Source: Bacteroidetes bacterium OLB9
GTDB taxonomy: Bacteria > Bacteroidota > Bacteroidia > Chitinophagales > Saprospiraceae
Assembly: GCA_001567255.1 (NCBI GenBank)
Contig: LNBW01000053.1
Coordinates: 19,034-83,033 of the forward strand
Direction: 5' to 3'
DNA: 64,000 nucleotides
The position numbers and the translations under genes were made by a program. Below the pieces are notes generated by a model that made no database searches, had not been told where the DNA came from, and was given only the letters and a program-made list of their open reading frames with translations. Positions 19,216 through 27,547 of this stretch are shown here, piece after piece; position 1 is the first letter of the stretch; each line of letters starts with the position of its first letter.

Positions 19216-20133
19216 CTAATCTATTTCAGTCAACTCTTCTGTGTAGCCTGCAAAGATGCCTAGACCATTTTGAATGTTGGAATAAATATCAGGCGTAGTT
19301 GAAAAACTGCTATTGTGATTATCTGCTTGGCTAAACTTTTCTACTGTTTTATAGTAGTTATATAGTTCGCTACTGGCGGTAACTACTCTGAGATATTTTT
19401 TATAGACAATGGTAGAGTCACCTTGAATTTGATTACCTCCATTCGATGAGTCGGCATCATTTTCATTATCTATGATAAAAGCAGATGTAAAAGACCCATT
19501 TTTAGTAAAGGCATCATTTTCTACCTTGGTCATACCCATCAACATATTGCTTACATTGATTAAGCTATTGTATTTTAATAAGTCAGAGATGAACTTATTG
19601 GGCATGCCATAATAATTACTGCTATATGGATTGCCATTGTTGGATCCGGTATAATTCCATATCAGATACTGGCTTTCATCGCCTTTGACCTGAAACTGTA
19701 CCGTGGCGATTCTAGAATCTATGATGTCCGTGCTGATATTCACAATATTAGCCTTTTTAGGTGCTCTGCTAGAAGCTTTGATGGTCTTATGTCCAGGCAC
19801 CTCTACTGATAGTTCATACATTTTGTCTGGTAGTGGAGGGTAGTATTCTGCAGAGTAAACTCCTTCTCCATTGTGCTTTAAGAAGATCTCACGACCTGTA
19901 GTCTTCTCTTTAATGATGACCACTGCATTTTCTACCGGTTTGATCTTTGAATCCTTAGAAAGGATATCACGGCTAGTCGATAGATGGACAGTCCACTTTT
20001 CACCAGGTTTGAAAATGGAATTGACTACTATTTTAGGATTGAACGCTTCTCTATGAAATACAAAGTCTTCCTCACATGATGTGAGCATGACAATTGCTAT
20101 GATGAAAGCCCCAAGATAGTAAAGACGCTGCAT
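19216..20133 (-). CDS. DUF4249 family lipoprotein (TonB receptor partner)
   Basis: The protein is 305 aa with a lipoprotein leader (MQRLYYLGAFIIAIVMLTSC). DUF4249 features are NPKIVVNSIFKPGEKWTVHLS, a second Ig-like strand set (YYPPLPDKMYELSVEVPGHKTIKA) and the family ending NGLGIFAGY. Genes of this family usually sit directly after a TonB-dependent receptor, as here, and are thought to be outer-membrane lipoproteins that work with it, comparable in place to SusD. The ligand is unknown. The gap to the receptor stop is 174 bp once the receptor frame is repaired. Confidence 0.8.
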   Translation of the reverse strand: MQRLYYLGAFIIAIVMLTSCEEDFVFHREAFNPKIVVNSIFKPGEKWTVHLSTSRDILSKDSKIKPVENAVVIIKEKTTGREIFLKHNGEGVYSAEYYPPLPDKMYELSVEVPGHKTIKASSRAPKKANIVNISTDIIDSRIATVQFQVKGDESQYLIWNYTGSNNGNPYSSNYYGMPNKFISDLLKYNSLINVSNMLMGMTKVENDAFTKNGSFTSAFIIDNENDADSSNGGNQIQGDSTIVYKKYLRVVTASSELYNYYKTVEKFSQADNHNSSFSTTPDIYSNIQNGLGIFAGYTEELTEID

Positions 20134-20307
20134 AGGCGTATTTAAAAAATTTCCCCAAAGTTAAGAATTGTTTTATTAATGGGAGCAAATATTTTATATA
20201 AAATAACTGAGATAATAGCCATGTAAATATTAAATATTGTAAATAAATTATTTACGAAATATAATATTTTTTCAGCTAAAGTTAATCAGCTCGATCGATA
20301 TTTTATA

Positions 20308-22958
20308 TCAAAATCGGATAGTGCCAATTATCGAGGGCGTGATAGGTAAAATGCTCACTTTTTTTAAAAAATTGCTCATCAGGTGCTAGGTGATTTTTAT
20401 AGATATAGATGTAGTAAGCATTCAACCTATTATAAAACGTTGTAAATATTGAGAGATATGTCAGCTATATAATCTTTATTTTCATAGTGATAGGAGGCAC
20501 TGACCGTCAGCTGATGGAAATCGGGTAGCCTATAATTATTTTTACCTTCAGCATTCAAAAGCTTAATACCTAGATACGAAGCATATTCTTCAGTAGCCAG
20601 TGAAAAAGCCTTGCCGGTGTTATACACAAAATTAGCTCCTGCGCTAAAACGATTAGAAAACTTGAAGTTGACACCGGTATTCATATCCCAAGGTTTGTCA
20701 TGCGCAGCCGGAAAAGCTTTGCCATTGTTGATTTCATTATATTGGAAAATGGTTTTTGATCTGGTTAATGAAAACCAACCTTTCAATCGACCGCTTGTTT
20801 TGTGAATGAGTAATTCCAATCCTTGTGAATGTCCGGTACCACTATATACGTTTCTTTCCCAGTCTTTTGAAGAGTTATATACCGGTGTGATGTTTTGATC
20901 ATTGATTAAAAAATAAAACAATTCCACAGGTGATGTATATTCCAGTGTATTTTTCATATGTTTGGTATATGCTCCAAGATATAAATATAAATTTTTTGTA
21001 ATATTAAATGTATAGCTTGCGCTCCATTGATCAGACAAGAGTGGTTTTATCCTTGTAGTCGCTGGAACCCAAAGGTCTGATGGCAATCCTAATCCCGAAT
21101 TTGACAATAAGTGGAAAGGTTGAGCCATTCTACTATAAGAAGCGGTGAGCATGTGCCTATCATGAGGAGACCAGATGACTTTGAATCGTGGTTGCAATAA
21201 ATGATAGGCTTTGTCACTATTGCTGTAGGTTCCGTAGTGTAAACCTCCATAAAGAAATATTTTATCTGCCCACTTGAAGTTATCTTCGAGATAAAATTGC
21301 CACTGACCGGCATAAACTGCAGAATCTTGATCAGTTATATTTTCTTCTGCACCTTGTAAAAAGACCGTACTTTGTCTTACAGTAGGGTTATAATGCTGAT
21401 GGATGTAATTGATACCGCCTCTCAGTATATGGTTGTCATTGAAAAAGTAGTCAGCATCGATCCTTAAATTTTTGTCACTTATAATTGATTTTGTAATGAC
21501 ATCTAGTATGTCAGAATTAGTAGAATCTTTGACTGAACTGTTAAAGATGTATGAAGATCTAGTGCCATTTTGATATGCTATGTATCCTGATTGCACTTTG
21601 ACGCTGAGTCTTTCACCTACCAAAAAATTCCACTTTAAAGAGGCCACGTTGTTTTTCCAGTTGATTCCATTTTTGTCAAATATATGGAGTGTGTAATTAG
21701 ATTCCTTGTTTTCAAATGTATTTTCTTTGGTGAGTTGAAATCGATCAGCACCATTATACATCGTAAAACTCAAGCTATTGGACTCCGAAAAATGATAGGT
21801 TAGCTTGCCCAGTAGGTCATGATAATTTAGGAGTATGTCATCGTATTTTGTGAATTTGCGAAGTAGATTGTTAATGTATAGATTTATCCATGAAGTACGA
21901 CCAGACAATGAATACGTCAATTTTTCTTTAATAATAGGACCATCAATATGAGCAGTTGCACCGGCTAAACCCATGGAGATAGATGTGTTATTTTTAAATT
22001 TGTCTCCTTCTTTTAGTTGTATATCCATAACGCTAGATAGCCTTCCGCCATATCTGGCTGGAAAACCATTGCGTATGAAGCTGCCTTCCTTGATACTTTC
22101 ATCCATGAAAATAGATGCAATGCCTGCTACATGACTCGTTTCGTACATCGCTACACCATCGAGCATGATGAGGTTTTGATCGGGTGTGCCGCCTCGTACA
22201 TATAATCCACTTAATCCTTCACCTCCTGATTGGACACCTGGAATGATTCTGGCATTATTAATGATATCAGATTGGCCGATGATAGACTGGAAATCATTAT
22301 TTTTAAATATATTTACCTGATGGCCTCCGTCAGCCAATTGTAACCTGCTAGATGGCTTATATACAGTAATCGTATCCAGATAATTATCGCTTTCTAGCTT
22401 AAAATGAAGTAAGGTTGATTGAATAACTTCTATGTTAGTACTGGCCGTTTTATAACCAAGGTAATAGGTATCTATTTTAGCTTTTCCCTTAGGTAATCTC
22501 ATAACGTAATAACCTCTTTCATTAGAAATAGCAGATCGTCTGGTGGTTTTATCTACAAGATAGGCGCCATAGATAGCTTCTCCGGTATTTAAATCGGTTA
22601 CATATCCGGCTATGGAGTACTCTTTTACTTGGATTTTGGAAAATTTTAGAATGATTTTATCAGGAGACACGAAAATGATTTCCTGAAGTTCATCAGGGAA
22701 GAGATGGTATAGTAGTACCTGCAAAGTCATCTGACGATTGGGATATGGTGCTTCTGATTCCATTCTAACATCCGAAGCATTGTAACTAAATACCCATTGA
22801 TACTGATTAGAAAGATAATCAAGATAGTCTTTTTTTGTAGTAAGTTGAATGTCTTTAGGAAGCTGAATGATCTCGTTTAATGGATTACCTTGCCCATATA
22901 AGTGTGACAAGACAATACAAAAATAAAAGCCTATTAAACAAAACCATCTTGAAGACAT
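20308..22958 (-). CDS. TonB-dependent receptor with STN and carboxypeptidase-like domains, 3' end frame-broken twice
   Basis: Order of domains: signal peptide; STN/secretin-TonB short domain (~25-110, for signalling to the anti-sigma factor); CarboxypepD_reg beta-sandwich (~118-195; SIAGYVTDLNTGEAIYGA); plug (~225-310; IIPGVQSGGEGLSGLYVRG); 22-strand barrel. The uninterrupted frame ends at 20430 with LNIYNVL, too early for a barrel. Two single-base deletions, one T in the minus-strand T4 at 20434-20437 and one A in the A7 at 20359-20365, extend it by ~40 residues. The repaired end reads VSILPITPSIIGTIRF, with the terminal Phe expected of an outer-membrane barrel, stopping at 20308. It is regulated by the adjacent FecR and ECF sigma genes. 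Ligand unknown. Confidence 0.8.
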
Positions 22959-22961
22959 TGA

Positions 22962-23918
22962 TTAGCATTTGTAAGACTTGATGATTATTCTTTGATTGGT
23001 TTGTATCTCATACTCCATACCCGTCAAAATGGCGAGCTCCTTCATAACACTCTCCAAAGTCTGATTTTTAAAAGTTGTATTAATTCTGCAATGATCGGTT
23101 GCAGAGCCATCTTGCCATATCAATTCAATGCTATAATACAATGCCACCCTTTCCAATACATCATGTATAGAGCTATTCTGAAAAACAAGTTCTTTAAGTT
23201 TCCAATTTTCAGGAGTGATATTTTCAAATTTTTTAACAGACACGCCTTCCTTTCTTACCTCTATTACATCTCCGTCGTTGAGAATATAGTTTTGATCGTT
23301 GGTACTCATTCTTACCCTTCCTTTTGTGACAACTACACGAGAATATGCAGGGGTGGAGTTGATACTAAATTCAGTACCGAGTACATACACTTCACCATGG
23401 TAAATGATGATTCGGAATTGATTGTTTTCGTCCCTTGCTACTTTAAAATAGGCATTGCCACTCAGACCAAAAGACCTGAAGTCATTTTCCTTTAATGTGG
23501 CGTCTTTTCCTAGTGTGATTTCAGATCCGTCTTTATAATTGACTATCTGATTTTTGTCACCAGTATAGACTATATGTTTTGTATCAGTAACTGTTTTTTC
23601 TTCAGTTGAGACCATATATTGAATACCCCAAAGACAGAGGGCAAACAATGCAAATACAGCAGCAATCCTACGGTAATTCAAACCAATTGTTTGAGTTTTT
23701 TGGTCTGATATGCTTTCTTCAACATGATTCCAGGCACTATTTGTATCCACTTCCTGGTAATTGGATAGGGTACTGACATCGTCTTCGACATCGGCATATT
23801 TACGCAACTGCTCGATGTTATCATGCGAGTCTTGTTGCCACTGTTTTAAAGCATCATATTCTTCAGATGATGATTTGCCTGTTATAAAGTCGAGGATTCT
23901 TTTTTTGTCAAAAGCCAT
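22962..23918 (-). CDS. FecR-type anti-sigma factor
   Basis: This 318-aa inner-membrane regulator passes the receptor signal to the ECF sigma factor. The N-terminal cytoplasmic part (~1-80) begins FDKKRILDFITGKSSSEEYD. One transmembrane helix follows at ~84-105 (AAVFALFALCLWGIQYMV). The periplasmic FecR domain (~120-230) contains GDVIEV and VLGTEFSINST. A C-terminal DUF4974/STN-like domain (~245-318) holds FQNSSIHDVLERVALYYSI. It starts just after the sigma factor stop and ends 3 bp before the receptor start, so the three are one operon. Confidence 0.9.
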   Translation of the reverse strand: MAFDKKRILDFITGKSSSEEYDALKQWQQDSHDNIEQLRKYADVEDDVSTLSNYQEVDTNSAWNHVEESISDQKTQTIGLNYRRIAAVFALFALCLWGIQYMVSTEEKTVTDTKHIVYTGDKNQIVNYKDGSEITLGKDATLKENDFRSFGLSGNAYFKVARDENNQFRIIIYHGEVYVLGTEFSINSTPAYSRVVVTKGRVRMSTNDQNYILNDGDVIEVRKEGVSVKKFENITPENWKLKELVFQNSSIHDVLERVALYYSIELIWQDGSATDHCRINTTFKNQTLESVMKELAILTGMEYEIQTNQRIIIKSYKC

Positions 23919-23919
23919 A

Positions 23920-24465
23920 TTATTTTAATAAAAAGATGTGTAGAATTAGAAAAAATAAGGATACTTGATCAGCCAGCATTTCACGCAAAGATTTTAAGGC
24001 TCTGCTGATATGATGCTCGACTGTTTTAACAGAGATACCCATCTTTTCTGCAATCTGGGCGTAAGTTAAGCCATTTATCTTACTCAGCGTGAATGCTTCC
24101 CTACTTTTTGGGGGTAATTGTCGTATAGATACATATATTTTATCTATGAGCAAGTGTTTTTCTATCTCAGCTTCAGTTATATCATCTTCTGATGCTTCGG
24201 TGTGTAAATACAGTATTTGCTTGTGTACACGCTGTCCGATATCATCTCTGCGCATCACTTCAAGCGCTCGATTACGCACCATGGTGTAGATATAAGAGGG
24301 CATGCTTTTACCTTCTTGTAGAATGGGTGGCTGTTGCCACAGTTTTATAAAAATATCTTGTACGATATCTTCTGAACGATCCAGATCCCCCATAATCCTA
24401 AAAGCATAATTGCACAATGGCTGATAATGCTGATAAAAGAGAGATTTGAATGACTGCTTGTCCAA
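23920..24465 (-). CDS. ECF RNA polymerase sigma factor (RpoE-like, Bacteroidota FecI-type)
   Basis: The 181-aa sigma factor directs polymerase to target promoters, presumably its own operon. Region 2 is at ~5-70 (YQPLCNYAFRIMGDLDRSED, then IVQDIFIKLWQQ). Region 4 is at ~115-170 with the helix-turn-helix LTYAQIAEKMGISVKTVEHH and ISRALKSLRE. It is the first gene of an ECF-FecR-TonB receptor-DUF4249 operon, the standard cell-surface signalling arrangement in this phylum. Confidence 0.92.
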   Translation of the reverse strand: MDKQSFKSLFYQHYQPLCNYAFRIMGDLDRSEDIVQDIFIKLWQQPPILQEGKSMPSYIYTMVRNRALEVMRRDDIGQRVHKQILYLHTEASEDDITEAEIEKHLLIDKIYVSIRQLPPKSREAFTLSKINGLTYAQIAEKMGISVKTVEHHISRALKSLREMLADQVSLFFLILHIFLLK

Positions 24466-24490
24466 GGTGATTACTATTATATATCAATTA

Positions 24491-24498
24491 CAAATGTA
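24491..24498 (-). promoter_or_regulatory. candidate -7 promoter element of the ECF sigma operon
   Basis: On the minus strand this reads TACATTTG (TAnnTTTG), 25 bp before the sigma factor ATG. The rest of the 24466-24712 gap is AT-rich, with no other feature seen. Confidence 0.35.
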
Positions 24499-24712
24499 GG
24501 TTATTTTATTTGGATTGTTTCTATTGTGGTAAAAATTATTGATCGAAGCAATGAATGAATTGACTATATGCTTATTAGTATTTTTACTTTTAGGATTTTT
24601 CCAGGATTTCTTACACATTGGTGACATTATGCTTAAACTTTTGACAGAAATTTATCTTTACTATATAAAGGTTATTAAGACTCATTTTAAATAATGTAAA
24701 AATCAAGATGAT

Positions 24713-25489
24713 ATGGAACAAGTTGTTCAACCTAACGGAGATCTGGATGTAAGAGTGCTAGTGCCTATTAAGAGACATAACCTGCTCGTTACACTTTTTG
24801 GAGATATGCGCGCCGGTGAGACCTTTACATTTATCAATGACCATGACCCGATCCCGCTGTATTATGAATTCAAGTCGCTATATGGAGACGTTGTTGAATG
24901 GGAATACTTAAACAGAGGTGGACGTAACTGGAAGGTTAAAGTAACAAAAACAGAAGATTCAAAGCCTAGAGATCTCGGTGATGTTGCAACATTGATTGAT
25001 CTTCGAAAAACAGAGGAAAAAGATTGGAAAAAGGTGGTCTTTCACCGTTATAGCATGATGGAAGAAGGGACAACGATGGAACTACTGGCAACAGAAGATC
25101 CTGTGATGATTCACAATATATTTGCAGAAAACTATGCCGGAAAACATACATGGACTTATAAAAAGAAAGGTCATGGAGAATACATTGTGCATATCACCAA
25201 AGATGTGATGACTGGTCTAGGCGAAGATGCCTATATGGTAGTCAATGAATTTGATGTGCGACCTTATCCGCCTACTGAACGGCATGAGATGTTTTATCAA
25301 GCTTTTGCTGATTTAAGACCAGGTGAGGCCTTTGAATTTGTCAATGATCATGACCCGAAACCATTATATTACCAAATGGAGGCAGAGAGTAAAGAGCCTT
25401 TCCGATGGGAGTATATAGAAAAAGGCCCGGATGTATGGAAAGTTAGAGTGATTAAGGATAAGGATAAAGACATTGCCGACATTTTTTAA
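24713..25489 (+). CDS. protein with three tandem DUF2249-type domains
   Basis: This 258-aa cytosolic protein carries two clear DUF2249 units: residues ~25-77 (DMRAGETFTFINDHDPIPLY, EWEYLNRGGRNWKVKV) and ~195-247 (DLRPGEAFEFVNDHDPKPLY, WEYIEKGPDVWKVRV). Between them, ~105-165, is a degenerate third copy (MEEGTTMELLATEDPVMIHN, HTWTYKKKGHGEYIVHI) in which the NDHDP motif has become TEDP. DUF2249 is often next to hemerythrin or NO-metabolism genes; its role is not settled. It precedes D-serine dehydratase by 20 bp, so the two are probably an operon. Confidence 0.8.
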   Translation: MEQVVQPNGDLDVRVLVPIKRHNLLVTLFGDMRAGETFTFINDHDPIPLYYEFKSLYGDVVEWEYLNRGGRNWKVKVTKTEDSKPRDLGDVATLIDLRKTEEKDWKKVVFHRYSMMEEGTTMELLATEDPVMIHNIFAENYAGKHTWTYKKKGHGEYIVHITKDVMTGLGEDAYMVVNEFDVRPYPPTERHEMFYQAFADLRPGEAFEFVNDHDPKPLYYQMEAESKEPFRWEYIEKGPDVWKVRVIKDKDKDIADIF

Positions 25490-25509
25490 TTTATAAATCT
25501 CTTGAAGCT

Positions 25510-26847
25510 ATGGTGTCGCCAGAAAGCAAAAAGTGGACAGATCGGTTTCCGGAACTACTACCGGTAAGTCAGGGCAAAACAGTTACTTGGTTAAATCCAC
25601 ATCGTCGGAATAGTTCGGAATTGGATCATTTACCTATATCGCGACATGACATGGACCAGGCAGCTGCGCTTTGGGATAGATTCGCGCCCTATCTGGCAAA
25701 GGCTTTTCCTGAATTAAAAAATACGGGTGGCATCATTGAATCGGAACTGAGAGAAATCCCACATATGAAGGCTCGACTCGAAGCGTATTATAAATCTGAG
25801 GTGTCAGGCCGATTGTTTTTAAAATGTGATCACAACCTACCAGTGGTGGGTTCAATCAAGGCACGTGGAGGAATATTTGAAGTGCTACATTATGCTGAGG
25901 AGTTAGCATTACAAAATGGCTTGATTCAGGAAGGTGACAATTATGAAATATTTGATGATGAAAGGTTCAAATCGTTTTTCAGCCAGTACACCATTGGCGT
26001 AGGATCAACAGGTAATCTCGGTTTGAGTATCGGTGTGATCAGCGCAAAACTTGGTTTTGATGTCTATGTTTATATGTCGTCAGATGCTAAAGAGTGGAAG
26101 AAGAACCTATTGAGACAGAAAGGCGCTAAAGTACTTGAATTTGAAGGTGATTTTAGTGAGGCTATCGACAATGGCAGGCGCAGCACCAATGCTAATCCTA
26201 AAGGCTACTTTGTAGATGATGAAAACTCAAAGTATTTATTTCTTGGTTATAGTGTGGCCGCATTGAGGCTAAAAGATCAGTTGGATGCGCAAGGTATTGT
26301 AGTAGATGCGGATCACCCATTGTTTGTATATTCACCTTGTGGTGTAGGAGGCTCACCTGGAGGAGTAGCTTATGGCCTACGCGAAGTATTTGGTGATCAT
26401 GTGCATAGTTTTTTTGTAGAGCCTACCCATGCTCCAGCTGTACTTATAGGGCTGATAACAGGTGCGATGGCTGATATCTGTGTGCAGGATATAGGTCTGG
26501 ATAATCATACTGAAGCAGATGGGTTGGCAGTAGGACGACCATCGGCATTCGCTTCTGCAATCAATGATTTGACCATCAGTGGCGAATATACTATAGAAGA
26601 TGATGAGCTTTTCAGACTGTTGTTTATGCTCCATGAAAGTGAAGGCATTCATGTAGAACCATCAGCTACTGCGGGCTTTCCCGGTCCACAAAATATAGCT
26701 CGTACTGGTTTTGTTGACAAACTGGGAGTGCATCCTGACAATATTACTCATATTGTTTGGTCAACAGGAGGTGCTTTAGTCCCAAAGGAAAATATGGAAC
26801 AATATGTAGCGAGAGGTAGAGCGCTGGTGGAAGTTGATTTTCAATGA
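25510..26847 (+). CDS. dsdA: D-serine ammonia-lyase (D-serine dehydratase)
   Basis: The PLP enzyme converts D-serine to pyruvate and ammonia, for detoxification or use as a carbon and nitrogen source. Its 445 aa match E. coli DsdA (442). The PLP lysine lies in VVGSIKARGGIFEVL (residue ~119), the phosphate-binding loop is VGSTGNLGLSIG (~158-170), and a glycine-rich CGVGGSPGGVAYGL follows at ~277. The C-terminal HVEPSATAGFPGP also fits DsdA. No DsdC regulator or DsdX transporter lies nearby. It follows the DUF2249 gene closely. Confidence 0.9.
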   Translation: MVSPESKKWTDRFPELLPVSQGKTVTWLNPHRRNSSELDHLPISRHDMDQAAALWDRFAPYLAKAFPELKNTGGIIESELREIPHMKARLEAYYKSEVSGRLFLKCDHNLPVVGSIKARGGIFEVLHYAEELALQNGLIQEGDNYEIFDDERFKSFFSQYTIGVGSTGNLGLSIGVISAKLGFDVYVYMSSDAKEWKKNLLRQKGAKVLEFEGDFSEAIDNGRRSTNANPKGYFVDDENSKYLFLGYSVAALRLKDQLDAQGIVVDADHPLFVYSPCGVGGSPGGVAYGLREVFGDHVHSFFVEPTHAPAVLIGLITGAMADICVQDIGLDNHTEADGLAVGRPSAFASAINDLTISGEYTIEDDELFRLLFMLHESEGIHVEPSATAGFPGPQNIARTGFVDKLGVHPDNITHIVWSTGGALVPKENMEQYVARGRALVEVDFQ

Positions 26848-26976
26848 CCTGGGATAAATATAGACATTGGTGAATAATGACTTATTGAAAATCGAGAAAG
26901 GTAGAATGGTAAAGGAATTGCATTCTTAAAACCAACTCAACTTTGACTACTTAAGTGATTGATTTTTACCAAAATG

Positions 26977-27433
26977 TTAATCTTTATTTTTATCAATATC
27001 TTCTATTATTTTTTCATAATTAACTTTAGGTTTAGGTTTAGTTTTGTGATGTGAGCTATCACTAGTATCTATGTTTACATTGTCATCATCAGAATCCTTA
27101 CCATTTACCCTTATGCTTTCTTTCAAAATCAAGGCTACTCCTTCTTCTCCTATCCTTTTTCTAAAATGTACTAATTCTGTTGCTTCACAAGGAAAATCCG
27201 GCACAAAGCAGTTTTCTCCACAAAATATTGGTAATAATTGTTTTCGCTCCATTGTTCTGTGAGTATAGGGGCAAAAAAGCATTTTCAAATAAAGCCCAAT
27301 CAATTTTATTAGCTAAAATGAATAATGGATGCTTAATATTTAAGGTATCTTCAAAGGATGAGAAAAATCCAATTTGCTGAGAGTTCTTTTTGTGAGGAAT
27401 CATAAAAAAATAATGCAATTGCATTATTTTCAA
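26977..27433 (-). pseudogene. IS5-family transposase remnant, internally deleted and frameshifted
   Basis: Three frames carry pieces of one transposase in order. First, from 27433: IGFFSSFEDTLNIKHPLFIL then ANKIDWALFENAFLPLYS. Then, after loss of roughly 30 residues, EQWSENNYYQYF in another frame. Then, after a one-base shift, CGENCFVPDFPCEATELVHF and RKRIGEEGVALILKESI. These are landmarks of the N-terminal half of Bacteroidota IS5-type transposases. The reading ends at KNKD and the DDE catalytic half is missing. The element is dead. No terminal repeats could be assigned with confidence. Confidence 0.75.
27407..27430. repeat. 24-bp perfect palindrome at the transposase remnant start
   Basis: The half-site AAAATAATGCAA is followed by its exact reverse complement, with no spacer. 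It covers the first codons of the remnant transposase frame. It could be a leftover regulatory hairpin of the insertion sequence, or chance in AT-rich DNA. Confidence 0.6.
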
Positions 27434-27547
27434 AATATTCTTTAGTGTAATTTAATGTTAATCAACTTGTTAAATGATATTTCAGGGCAGACTATCAATA
27501 CATTGATCTGTCAGCAAGTGTCGATTACCATTTAAAATCAACCTACG

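Noticed and set aside
24653..24660. Promoter for the DUF2249-dsdA operon at TATCTTTA
   Set aside because: It deviates from TAnnTTTG at the last base and has no spaced -33 element.
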